Shown: positions 17,743-26,092, counted from the stretch's first letter. The stretch: 64,000 nucleotides of DNA from Neobacillus mesonae (GCF_023715155.1 NZ_JAMBNQ010000012.1:53656-117655), one strand, 5' to 3'. A program made the numbers and translations. Notes: generated by a model not told the origin, from the letters alone.

Positions 17743-17877
17743 TTATTCTTCTTTTTTTGATAAACAACGATCACATTCCATGATGTAGCACTCAGCTTGT
17801 TCTTCCATGTGCTGACCACATTCAGGACATTCCTTTTTAGGAAGATTGCGAAAAAATTCAACAGGACTCATTAACAT
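17743..17877 (-). CDS. yhfH: YhfH family protein, copy 5 of 5 (first transcribed)
   Basis: 44 residues, MLMSPVEFFRNLPKKECPEC ... GQHMEEQAECYIMECDRCL ... SKKEE. The cysteines are kept; ECDRC replaces ECDHC. The upstream region again carries an ACTGTACTATAACAAA box (minus strand), as in the spacers of the other copies, so each copy may have its own promoter. Divergent from the histidine kinase gene. Confidence 0.85.
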   Translation of the reverse strand: MLMSPVEFFRNLPKKECPECGQHMEEQAECYIMECDRCLSKKEE

Positions 17878-18148
17878 TTCGAACCGCTCCTTTATTAATA
17901 CAGATATTTTATATAACCTTTGTTATAGTACAGTATAAACTAAAAAAAATAAAATGTGTAGGACTTTTTTAAAAAATTTTCAGTTTTTTTGAAAATAATG
18001 CAATTGTCCTAAATACCTATTTTTTAGTTAAAGTACGGCAAAGATAATAGTGCGAATAAACATTTATACAATTCAACACTTCCATAAAAGAATTCTTTCC
18101 ATTAAAATCGTAGTAGAAAAGGAATATGTCTGGGGGAGATACAGGTTA

Positions 18149-20305
18149 ATGGATACCATTTTTGATTCATTTCATCCATTTTTCTTCATTATCGCAATTG
18201 GTTTGACGATAATGGCTTCATATACAGCGTTAGATATGTATATATTAATTAGAACTTCTGAACAAAACAAAAGACTATTATTTTTGAGTGCAGCTTTATC
18301 TATGGGGATTGGTATTTGGGTTACGAATTTTATGGGTTTCATTGCGACAGATGCAGTACTGTTTGCCAATTATCATATTTCCTTAATGTTCTTGTCTATT
18401 TTAATAGGCATTGCTTTTTCAGGAATGGCCTTTATACCTTTTTATGGAAGGGTTGTTCACTTTTATCATTTAGTTATTGGCAGTCTGTTTTTAACCATGG
18501 CCGTGATTTCTATCCATATAATTGGAATCTATGCAATGAATGTAACGGTTCACTATAATGTTCCATTATTTTTGTTTTCAAGTGTATTGATTTTTGCTTC
18601 ATTTTTGTTTTCTTTGTGGATTCTATATTCATCAAGCCTTTCAAAAGAAAATCAAGCCTGGCTAAAGCCGGCCAGTGCTTTGATCATGTCCGGTGCAATT
18701 GCCGAAGGACATATTTTGTTAAAAAAAGCAATGGTAATGGTTACTACGAATCAAGGAGCAGGCGGGACGTTATCGGAAAGCCCTTTTTTTATTTATTTAG
18801 TATTAATAGTGTCAGTTTTAATTATGGGCGGACTTTTAGTATCAAGTACATTAATAAGTAAGCAATTGGCGGCATCAGATACAAACTTAAAAGATATCAA
18901 AGCTGCTCTTGATGCATCGAGTATTGTTGCTATTACGGACCGGCATGGGATTATTCAATATGTTAATGATAAATTTGAAGAAATCTCAAAATATAAAAAG
19001 GAAGAAATTATTGGTAAGACACACCGGATATTAAATTCAGGTCATCACCCTAAAGAATTTTTTGAAAACCTCTGGCAGACAATACAAGCAGGAAAGATTT
19101 GGCGGGGGGAAATTCGAAATAAGGCAAAGGACGGAGTAATGTATTGGGTGGATACGACTATTGTTCCATTTTTAAATAAAAAGGGAAAACCCGTTCAATA
19201 TATTGCGATTCGTTCAGATATAACGCAGCGGAAAAATGCAGAAAAAAATTTGATTGAGTCCACAAAGGAAATAAAGGATATTACCTTTGCACTCAATCAG
19301 GCTTCAATTGTAGCCATTACTGATGAGAAGGGCAGGATTACTTCCGTTAATGAGAAGTTCTGTGAAATCTCTAAGTACACTGAAGAAGAACTTTTAGGGA
19401 AAGACCATCGAATTTTGAATTCAGGCTATCATTCAAAGGAGTTTTTTAAGGATCTTTGGCGGACGATTGGGCAGGGAAATGTGTGGCATGGTGAAATTTG
19501 TAACCGGGCGAAAGATCATTCCATCTATTGGGTGGATACAACGATTGTTCCGTTTTTTAATTCGAAGGGAAAACCTTATCAATATCTCTCTATTCGTACA
19601 GATATAACCGAAAGGAAGAAAACCGAAGAGGTTCTTCACCGCCAGGATAAACTCGCAGCAGTAGGACAATTAGCTGCAGGAGTGGCACACGAAATCCGTA
19701 ACCCTCTGACATCGATGAAGGGGTATACAGAATTTCTGCGATTAGATGAAAAGGACCCTGAACGCTTGGAATTTTTAAATATTATTCTAGATGAGATTGA
19801 ACGCGTGAATAATATTGTCGAAGATTTTATGGTGCTGGCAAAACCAAAAGCAGTGGAGCTCGAAGAAAAGAATATTGTTCCAGTCATTAAAAATGTTGTC
19901 TCCCTGCTCGGTTTTGAAGCAAGGAAAAAGAATGTCAGACTGCACTTTGACTGCAGCCAGGAAGTCATCCAAATTGAATGTGATGAAAATCGTTTAAAAC
20001 AAGTTTTTTTGAATTTTATTAAAAATGGAATGGAAGCAATGCCAAATGGCGGAGACCTCTATGTTAAAACGATGTTCCATGACAATAACGTACAAATTTC
20101 GATTCAGGATTCCGGCATCGGTATCCCTAAGGAGAAATTAAAGAAATTAGGAGAACCGTTTTTTACAACAAAAAAACAAGGGAACGGATTAGGTTTAATG
20201 ATGAGCTTTAAAATAATTGAAAGCCATAATGGCAAGGTATTTGTTGAAAGTGAATTAAATAAAGGAACAACCTTTAATATCCTATTACCAGCAAAAACCG
20301 CTTAA
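18149..20305 (+). CDS. Orphan sensor histidine kinase: MHYT-like membrane sensor, two PAS domains, HisKA and HATPase
   Basis: 718 residues from ATG 18149 (GGGGGAGA upstream; the frame is open to 18050 without a good ribosome site). About seven membrane segments (residues 1-240) resemble an MHYT sensor, but the MHYT motifs read WVTNF, SIHII and EGHIL, so most metal-ligand positions are changed. Two tandem PAS domains follow (about 250-370 and 375-495), then HisKA with His514 in GVAHEIRNP and a catalytic domain with NFIKNGMEAM, DSGIGIP and GNGLGL. No response regulator is adjacent. It resembles sporulation-type kinases that feed a phosphorelay (inference). Confidence 0.88.
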   Translation: MDTIFDSFHPFFFIIAIGLTIMASYTALDMYILIRTSEQNKRLLFLSAALSMGIGIWVTNFMGFIATDAVLFANYHISLMFLSILIGIAFSGMAFIPFYGRVVHFYHLVIGSLFLTMAVISIHIIGIYAMNVTVHYNVPLFLFSSVLIFASFLFSLWILYSSSLSKENQAWLKPASALIMSGAIAEGHILLKKAMVMVTTNQGAGGTLSESPFFIYLVLIVSVLIMGGLLVSSTLISKQLAASDTNLKDIKAALDASSIVAITDRHGIIQYVNDKFEEISKYKKEEIIGKTHRILNSGHHPKEFFENLWQTIQAGKIWRGEIRNKAKDGVMYWVDTTIVPFLNKKGKPVQYIAIRSDITQRKNAEKNLIESTKEIKDITFALNQASIVAITDEKGRITSVNEKFCEISKYTEEELLGKDHRILNSGYHSKEFFKDLWRTIGQGNVWHGEICNRAKDHSIYWVDTTIVPFFNSKGKPYQYLSIRTDITERKKTEEVLHRQDKLAAVGQLAAGVAHEIRNPLTSMKGYTEFLRLDEKDPERLEFLNIILDEIERVNNIVEDFMVLAKPKAVELEEKNIVPVIKNVVSLLGFEARKKNVRLHFDCSQEVIQIECDENRLKQVFLNFIKNGMEAMPNGGDLYVKTMFHDNNVQISIQDSGIGIPKEKLKKLGEPFFTTKKQGNGLGLMMSFKIIESHNGKVFVESELNKGTTFNILLPAKTA

Positions 20306-20325
20306 AAACGAGACAAATATTCGGG

Positions 20326-20571
20326 ATGAGGCATACCAATTTAGATGCGCATAAGTTAGGGATTGTGGATGGGGAAGTTGTTCAGGTCCGATCCCGCAGG
20401 GGAGATCTAAAGGTCAAAGCCAAGTTAACGGAACAGGTTTTGCCAGGTCTAGTGTTTATGAGCTTCCATTGGCATGAAACTCCGACCAATGTATTAACCT
20501 TAAATGAATATGACCCGATTTCCGGAACGGCAGAATATAAAGCATGTGCTGTTGCTATCGAACGGGTTTGA
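20326..20571 (+). pseudogene. C-terminal remnant of a formate dehydrogenase-type molybdopterin oxidoreductase
   Basis: 81 residues equal to the molybdopterin-dinucleotide-binding tail of FdhA/NarB-type enzymes: LGIVDGEVVQVRSRRGDLKV, a PGLVFMSFHWHETPTNVLT stretch and EYKACAVAIERV. The in-frame codons before ATG also read like enzyme (TRQIFG), but the frame merges with the end of the kinase gene. The other 600 or more residues, including the Fe-S and catalytic parts, are absent. This is a 3' gene end left by a deletion, followed by its original-looking terminator. Confidence 0.85.
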
Positions 20572-20580
20572 ATAAAAATG

Positions 20581-20613
20581 AAAAGACGCAGTTTCGACGG
20601 CTGCGTCTTTTTC
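20581..20613 (+). terminator. Intrinsic terminator
   Basis: AAAAGACGCAG and CTGCGTCTTTTT pair around TTTCGACGG, between the remnant and the convergent narK. Confidence 0.85.
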
Positions 20614-20628
20614 TAGCTAACCCCCGGA

Positions 20629-21930
20629 TTAGCCGGCTTGTTTGGCAATGACTTTGGCCGCAGTTGATTTTCTTTGATAATAGTACCAGTTTAAAGTAAA
20701 GGAAATGATATAAAAACCAATAAAGAAGTAGAATGCTGTAACATAAGATCCGGTAGCCTTAATAGACCAGCCAAAAAGCTTCGGAATTAAGAATGAGCCG
20801 TAAGCAGCAAATGCCGCGGTAAAGCCGATAACCGGCGCCGCTTCTTTTGGGACAAAAATGTTCGGAATCATTTGGAATGTCGAACCAGATCCAATTCCTG
20901 ATGCCAAGAATAAAATTAAGAATGAAACTAAGAAGCCGGCAAATTGTTTTGCATTTAAGGAATAGATAACCCCTAGAGTACCAATAGACATGATCACAAA
21001 TACATACGCTGTTACCCTCGCACCGCCAAACTTATCAGAAATCCACCCGCCGACTGGCCTAGCTCCTGCAGCAACTAATGCTCCCAAGAAGGCAAGCTGA
21101 ATATATTCAGGGAATTGTGATTTTAAAAGCAGCGGGAATGCTGCTGAATAACCGATAAATGAGCCGAATGTACCGATATAAAGAATGGTCATAATCCAAG
21201 TATGTTTTCGTTTCACAATAACAAATTGATCTGCAGCCGACTGTTTTGCACCTGGTACATTATCCATTTTGAATAAGGCCAGAAGGGAAACAATAACAAT
21301 TGGAATCACCCAAACAAAAGCAGCGTTTTGAATCCAGATTTCTTTTCCGTTTGATAAAGTTTGACTTCCACCGACAAAAGCAAATGTACCTGAAGTGATA
21401 ACCAATGGTGTTATAAATTGAACAACTGAAACCCCCATATTACCTAATCCGCCATTAATTCCAAGTGCAGTACCTTTTTCTTTCTTTGGAAAGAAAAAAC
21501 TGATATTGGCACTGGAGGAAGAGAAATTTCCTCCGCCCAAGCCGCAAAGCGCTGCTAATATAAGCATTACCGTAAACGGAGTTTCAGGTTTTTGGACGGC
21601 AAAGCCAATTCCAATAGCGGGTATTGCTAAAACTGCAGTTGAGATGACAGTCCAGGTTTTCCCGCCCATTGTGCCGGCAGCAAAAGTATATACAAACCGA
21701 AGTGTTGCCCCAACAAGCCCTGGAATAGCAGCAAGTGTAAATAGCTGTTCTTCGGTATAGTGAAAGCCAATATCATTAAGTCTAATGGCGACCACCGACC
21801 AAATTTGCCAAACAATAAAGGCAAGCATTAATGATGGGACGGAGATCCATAAATTTCTTGCAGCATGTTTTTTTCCTTCAGCCTTCCAGAACCTTTCATC
21901 CTCTGGATTCCAATACGTAATCCGCGCCAT
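20629..21930 (-). CDS. narK: Nitrate/nitrite transporter NarK (major facilitator superfamily)
   Basis: A 433-residue, 12-segment MFS protein of the nitrate/nitrite porter family, importing nitrate and/or exporting nitrite for NarG. Family features seen are the Gly-rich stretches GLGGGNFSSSSANISFFFP and GINGGLGNMGVS, and a cytoplasmic ARPVGGWISDKFGG loop between segments 8 and 9. Transcribed away from the second transporter. An FNR-type box lies 86 bases upstream of the start, with a -10-like TATATT about 31 bases from its centre, so anaerobic activation by FNR is likely. Confidence 0.93.
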   Translation of the reverse strand: MARITYWNPEDERFWKAEGKKHAARNLWISVPSLMLAFIVWQIWSVVAIRLNDIGFHYTEEQLFTLAAIPGLVGATLRFVYTFAAGTMGGKTWTVISTAVLAIPAIGIGFAVQKPETPFTVMLILAALCGLGGGNFSSSSANISFFFPKKEKGTALGINGGLGNMGVSVVQFITPLVITSGTFAFVGGSQTLSNGKEIWIQNAAFVWVIPIVIVSLLALFKMDNVPGAKQSAADQFVIVKRKHTWIMTILYIGTFGSFIGYSAAFPLLLKSQFPEYIQLAFLGALVAAGARPVGGWISDKFGGARVTAYVFVIMSIGTLGVIYSLNAKQFAGFLVSFLILFLASGIGSGSTFQMIPNIFVPKEAAPVIGFTAAFAAYGSFLIPKLFGWSIKATGSYVTAFYFFIGFYIISFTLNWYYYQRKSTAAKVIAKQAG

Positions 21931-21987
21931 TTTTTCTCCTCCAATATTTAAGGTTTAAATTTTATTATAATTAAAGTTAACGATGCT

Positions 21988-22031
21988 AATATAAACCAGA
22001 TGGTCAACTTAAAATTGTGATGAACGTCACA
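21988..22031 (-). promoter_or_regulatory. narK promoter with FNR box
   Basis: TGTGATGAACGTCACA at 22016-22031 is a perfect TGTGA-N6-TCACA palindrome. On the minus strand a TATATT hexamer (21993-21988) places the box centre near -42, the class II FNR position. Confidence 0.75.
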
Positions 22032-22087
22032 AAATTGGTGAAGGATATGTGAACAAACGCCGTTTGACGTAAAGTTGTCAAAATTAA

Positions 22088-22118
22088 AAGAGATCCTCAC
22101 GAATGAAGATCTCTTTGA
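22088..22118 (-). terminator. Terminator after the NarK-PAS gene
   Basis: AAAGAGATC and GATCTCTTT pair around a 12-base loop; on the minus strand TTTTAATTTT follows. Confidence 0.75.
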
Positions 22119-22127
22119 CAAATTAGA

Positions 22128-23630
22128 TTACAATTTTGGTTTATCATTTTCTGCTTTAAACATTCCAACGTAACTCTTTGTTTCCCCTGCATCATCTTTA
22201 ATGGCAGTTATAGTCAGCCATTCTTTATAAATTTCATTATTTTTTTGTTTGTTCCAAATGGTGCCTTCCCAAAATCCTTCTTTCTTTAAGCGGGCCCACA
22301 TTTCTTCGTAAAATTTGTTATCATGTTCTCCAGATTGAAGAACACTAGGGGTTTTGCCAATCACATCCTCTTCTGAATAACCAGTGATTTTTGTGAATGC
22401 TGGGTTTATTTTTTGAATAATGCCATTCGGGTCTGTGAGCATGATACCTTCTGGTGCATGATTTACGATTTTGGATGAAATTTCAAGCTTATCGAGATAG
22501 TAAAGCCAAACAACCAAAACTAAAGTGGCTAATGAAAACTCAGAAAGAGACATAAATCCAATGGCATAATGTCCGGTCCAATTAAATAGGATTGTTAAGA
22601 TAATCGGAGGGAAGAAACCTCCCAATCCGCCCATTGCAGAAACAACCCCGTTGACAATACCGGCTTGGTGTGAAAAATATAATGGCACAAGCTTGAAAAC
22701 AGCACCATTGCCAATTCCAGCAAAGAAAGCTACTAACAAACAGCCAAATGAGTAAATTGGCAGTGATGGAGTAAACGACAGCAGAAATCCTGCAAATGTC
22801 AAACTAAAAAAAACGGCCATTAAAATTAAAAATGGATTAATTTTGTCACCGAGCCATCCGCCCACAGGTCTAAAAATTGTCGCCAAGGCAATAAAACCTG
22901 CTGTGCGAAGGCCGGCATCAACTTTGCTTAAATCAAAATGATTCACTAAAAAGGAAGGTAAATAAATGGTAAAAGCAACAAAAGAACCAAAGGTAATAAA
23001 ATAACATAAACTTAGGAACCAAAGTTTAGGATTCCGATAAACTTGTTTAAGGCTTAAAATAAAAGAATTGTTTACCTTTTGTTCCTTTCGATCACCGAAA
23101 ATAAAATTGATAACCGAAAAAACTAAAACAATTATTAAAAAAATTTGAACAGTTATTCTCCATCCATACATATTTGCTAATACAGGAGCAGAGAAAGATG
23201 TAATGGCTGTTCCGATATTTCCGGCGCCATAAATACCATTAACAAACCCATGTTTTTCTTTTGGATAATACTTAGGCAGCGAGGTTACACCAATTGAAAA
23301 GACAGCACCGCCTATTCCTAGCATAAAACCCCCTAATATAAGCATAAAAAACGAATTTGCAAAACTGATAATCGCAATAGGTATTAGTAATAGAATAAAA
23401 CTAATAACAAATAATATCCTTGCCCCGTAACGATTAGCCCAAAATCCAATAGGTACTCTAAGCAGGGAACCGAGGATGACAGGCACTGCTGTTGCCCAAG
23501 ATATTTGTGTTTCTGAAAGATGAATGTCTTCTTTAATATAGGTCATTAGTGATGAAATAATGACCCATACCATAAATCCTACTACAAGGCTTGTCGTCTG
23601 AACGATGAGCTGTCTAGATCCTTGTTTCAT
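22128..23630 (-). CDS. NarK-type MFS transporter fused to a C-terminal PAS domain
   Basis: 500 residues. Residues 1-385 form a 12-segment MFS transporter of the nitrate/nitrite porter group (GRFxRxPVGxW-like loops, FRPVGGWLGDKI, GIGGAVFSIGVTSLPKYYP). From about residue 388 a complete PAS domain follows: IVNHAPEGIMLTDPNG, ITGYSEEDVIGKTPSVLQSG, GFWEGTIWNKQKN, SYVGMF. Normal NarK proteins end near residue 390-430 without PAS. The join is in one frame with no sign of error. The PAS type resembles those of the kinase at 18149. A PAS domain could sense ligand or redox and gate transport or signal (inference). Confidence 0.88.
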   Translation of the reverse strand: MKQGSRQLIVQTTSLVVGFMVWVIISSLMTYIKEDIHLSETQISWATAVPVILGSLLRVPIGFWANRYGARILFVISFILLLIPIAIISFANSFFMLILGGFMLGIGGAVFSIGVTSLPKYYPKEKHGFVNGIYGAGNIGTAITSFSAPVLANMYGWRITVQIFLIIVLVFSVINFIFGDRKEQKVNNSFILSLKQVYRNPKLWFLSLCYFITFGSFVAFTIYLPSFLVNHFDLSKVDAGLRTAGFIALATIFRPVGGWLGDKINPFLILMAVFFSLTFAGFLLSFTPSLPIYSFGCLLVAFFAGIGNGAVFKLVPLYFSHQAGIVNGVVSAMGGLGGFFPPIILTILFNWTGHYAIGFMSLSEFSLATLVLVVWLYYLDKLEISSKIVNHAPEGIMLTDPNGIIQKINPAFTKITGYSEEDVIGKTPSVLQSGEHDNKFYEEMWARLKKEGFWEGTIWNKQKNNEIYKEWLTITAIKDDAGETKSYVGMFKAENDKPKL

Positions 23631-23719
23631 TATAATCCCCCTTCGTTCTCATTGAAAATTTCCAATATTTACACATTATTTTAAAGAAACTTTAGCTAAA
23701 TGGGAAATTTTCTCTGTGT

Positions 23720-23762
23720 ATTATAGAATAAGTTTCAGTAATAAACTGTGAGGTACGGCACA
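23720..23762 (-). promoter_or_regulatory. Promoter of the NarK-PAS gene with FNR-like box
   Basis: TGTGAGGTACGGCACA at 23747-23762 matches TGTGA-N6-TCACA at nine of ten positions. On the minus strand TATAAT (23725-23720) lies so that the box centre is at -41.5, the class II FNR position. Confidence 0.65.
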
Positions 23763-23888
23763 TATAAAAGTAATTTTAATGTTTATTATTATTATTCTCC
23801 TATAAAGTATGTAATTAATAATTAAACAAGTCATTGGAAAAGGTAAAAGATAAAGCCTAAATGCCTCGACCAAATAAGAATTGATCTT

Positions 23889-24867
23889 ATGCATTCTAAA
23901 AAAAGTGAATCTTGATCCGCCTAAAAATACTTGTTAGTGGTTTTGCCATCATCATTTTAATCGGTACATTGTAATGACACTGCTAATTTCAACAATGGAT
24001 GGTGATCGTTTGTCATTTTTAAATGCTCTATTTGAAGCCGCATCGTAACGTGAGTTACCGAGCCGGCGGTTGTCAATACAGGAAACACATTTACCTGCTT
24101 TGTGCAAAGTTATCATTTTATCGTTAACCCAAATTGACGGAATAGGATTTATGAGAGCAGCAGCGCTTTTTACTTGGGAAATGAATTTCTTTAAAAGAAA
24201 GTATTCTACTGACCGAATCATTAAATAACGTGTCCATTACGCAGTAGTCAGGCTTGCTAAACGAATTTTAATCTTTACTGCAGTTATTAAAGGTATAGGT
24301 ACTATATTATAATCGATAAGATTTTCTTTTGAATGCAGATTGAACAAGCAATATATTTTGGAATATTTCACTCTATTTCTAATTTGAATCACGCAGGATT
24401 TGAAATATGGGGGGGGTCCTATTTAGCATAACACTATTATTAATCATTTTTCTAATATTTATTGGTGCTTCTCCTGGCCCTGCAGGGGGGGAAATACAAC
24501 CCTAGACATTTAATTTTTACATTAAGCGAAGCCATGTAGTTACAAATTAGTAGTAAGGAAGATGTGATATCTTATCGTCAAAGAATGGCCCATGAAACAA
24601 TTTATAAAGCTTTGACAGTTATCTTAAATGGTTAAATTAGTTACGATTATATTGCATATTTTAACGAATAAGGAGCATTGAAAGGATTTCTTGTTGTCTA
24701 ATTTGAGGCAGAGTCAGCCTTTACAACACTCGGACTTTCTATGGGGTTAACTCTAGAACGATCTTCTATTGGGAAGGGATTTATATTTACCATGTTTGCC
24801 GGAAGGGTTGGTCCCATAACGATCGCATATGGGGAACCATTTGGAAAATACTGCTGCTTTCCAATAT
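23889..24867 (+). pseudogene. ktrB: Decayed ktrB-type potassium transporter gene (TrkH/KtrB family)
   Basis: Pieces in all three frames read as KtrB in the correct order: LDPPK and GFAIIILIGT (23906-23970), ISTMDGDRLSFLNALFEAAS (about 23978-24050), VVNTGNTFT and LTQIDGIGFM (24070-24155), FLIFIGASPGPAGGE (24450-24493), KEDVISYRQRMAHETIYKAL (about 24556-24620), FEAESAFTTLGLSMGLTL and FAGRVGPITIAYG (24700-24835). Many stops and frameshifts interrupt it, and at about 980 bases it is shorter than the usual 1.3 kb, so parts are deleted. It lies directly upstream of an intact Ktr regulatory subunit gene. Confidence 0.85.
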
Positions 24868-24917
24868 ACAAAAGGAAAAATCATAATAGGGTAGTACAAA
24901 TCAAGGAGGAAACTTAA

Positions 24918-25571
24918 GTGGCCAATCAATTTGCGGTTATTGGTTTAGGAAGATTTGGATTGAATCTCGCGCAAAAATTATTTGAATCTGGCCAGGATGT
25001 GCTGGGGCTGGATGTAAATGAAGAAAGAGTGGAAGAGGCACAAGGATATGTTACACATGCTTTAATAGCTGATTCAACAGATGAAGAAGCGATGAAATCT
25101 GTTGGGATTCGTAACTTTGATACTGTTATTGTTGCAATTGGAAACGATATTCAAGCCAGTATCTTAAGTGTATTACTTTTAAAAGAATTGGGAGTCCAAA
25201 AGGTAATCGCTAAGGCCATAAATAAACTTCATGGGAAAGTTCTTGATAAAGTTGGTGCCGATTGGGTGGTGTTTCCGGAAAAAGATATGGGATTACGTGT
25301 AGCCCATCAGCTTCTATCCCCAAATGTTTTAAATTTTATTGAATTATCGAATGATTATAGTATAGAAGAAGTGAAGATTCCTGAAAAAATGATTGATAAA
25401 ACCTTAAGGGAAATCGATTTTAGAGCAAAATTTAACATCAGTGTCATTGCTATTCGCCATAATCATGATATTTTTATTTCTCCTTCACCAGATAAACTTC
25501 TGGATGAAGGTGATGTGCTTGTAGTAATTGGGAAAAATCGAGATCTTGAGCGCTTTGCTAAATTACATTAA
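24918..25571 (+). CDS. Ktr potassium-uptake regulatory subunit (KtrA/KtrC, RCK domains)
   Basis: A 217-residue soluble protein with an N-terminal RCK (TrkA-N) Rossmann domain (FAVIGLGRFGLNLAQ, nucleotide-binding acidic residue at LGLDVNEE) and a C-terminal TrkA-C domain from about residue 135. KtrA/C octamers bind ATP/ADP and c-di-AMP and gate the KtrB/D channel. The start is GTG 24918 with AAGGAGG upstream. Its genetic partner ktrB just upstream is a pseudogene, so this subunit must work with a channel encoded elsewhere or is itself on the way to loss; its frame is intact. Confidence 0.9.
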   Translation: MANQFAVIGLGRFGLNLAQKLFESGQDVLGLDVNEERVEEAQGYVTHALIADSTDEEAMKSVGIRNFDTVIVAIGNDIQASILSVLLLKELGVQKVIAKAINKLHGKVLDKVGADWVVFPEKDMGLRVAHQLLSPNVLNFIELSNDYSIEEVKIPEKMIDKTLREIDFRAKFNISVIAIRHNHDIFISPSPDKLLDEGDVLVVIGKNRDLERFAKLH

Positions 25572-25619
25572 ATAAATTTAATTATAGTTGGACAACCTTA
25601 TAAGAAAGGAGGGATAATC

Positions 25620-25781
25620 ATGCCAAGAGGAAAAGAACTGGAACAATTGCCTATGTCTCATATATTGCCAGGTGCAGGGGAAGACCCGGATACATACAAT
25701 AGGAAAGTTCTTGGCTCAATTGTCCAGAATGTGCAGCCGGAGCCAGGTGAGATTGATAAGGAAAATGAAGACATGGTATAG
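25620..25781 (+). CDS. Small acidic protein of unknown function
   Basis: A 53-residue protein, MPRGKELEQLPMSHILPGAG ... EDPDTYNRKVLGSIVQNVQP ... ending NEDMV. AAAGGAGGG lies eight bases before ATG and a terminator hairpin starts at the stop codon, so it is well supported as a gene. Hydrophilic, no cysteines. I do not recognise it. Confidence 0.65.
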   Translation: MPRGKELEQLPMSHILPGAGEDPDTYNRKVLGSIVQNVQPEPGEIDKENEDMV

Positions 25782-25803
25782 GCAGGAAATACTCCTGCCT
25801 TTA
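25781..25803. terminator. Terminator between convergent small genes
   Basis: GGCAGGA and TCCTGCC pair around AATAC, followed by TTTA. Confidence 0.6.
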
Positions 25804-25807
25804 CTAT

Positions 25808-25987
25808 TTATTGCTCCATCAGTTCATTAATTTCTACAATAGTTCTTTCTTCAAGCGGTCCGCGTAAATGTACGGTTGCCGTTTGGCCGTCTTCATTTAA
25901 TTTATCTATCCAAACAGAGGCACCATTGTATTTGACCTCGATATCGGCAGAAGACGATAAGATTTGTTTTAGTCTATTCGTGTCCAT
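25808..25987 (-). CDS. sspH: H-type small acid-soluble spore protein SspH
   Basis: A 59-residue protein, MDTNRLKQILSSSADIEVKY then NGASVWIDKLNEDGQTATVH, ending INELMEQ. This is the SspH family layout (MD.NRAKQI..S....V.YNG.PV.I..V.E....A.V). These minor proteins accumulate in the forespore core and are degraded at germination. AGGGGTGA precedes ATG. Upstream (minus strand) GTATA and CAGAATA spaced by 18 bases resemble a sigma-G promoter with one mismatch in the -10. Confidence 0.85.
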   Translation of the reverse strand: MDTNRLKQILSSSADIEVKYNGASVWIDKLNEDGQTATVHLRGPLEERTIVEINELMEQ

Positions 25988-26092
25988 TATTCAATCACCC
26001 CTTAAGAAAATAATTACTTTATTCTGTGTAAATTAGGTTTTTTCTATACGCATTTATAATTTGCAACCGCTTTCTTCTATTATATTAGCACA

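Larger units (their letters stand above)
16893..17954 (-). repeat. Tandem array of five yhfH units, period 211-213 bases
   Basis: Start codons lie at 17027, 17240, 17453, 17666 and 17877. Each unit is a 135-base ORF plus a conserved spacer of about 78 bases carrying the ribosome site and a shared box (GTTATA.TACAG on the plus strand). Confidence 0.9.

Noticed and set aside
23952..24221. 89-residue open frame on the minus strand
   Set aside because: It is antisense to the ktrB fossil, whose plus-strand blocks are recognisable; no ribosome site and no protein-like match.
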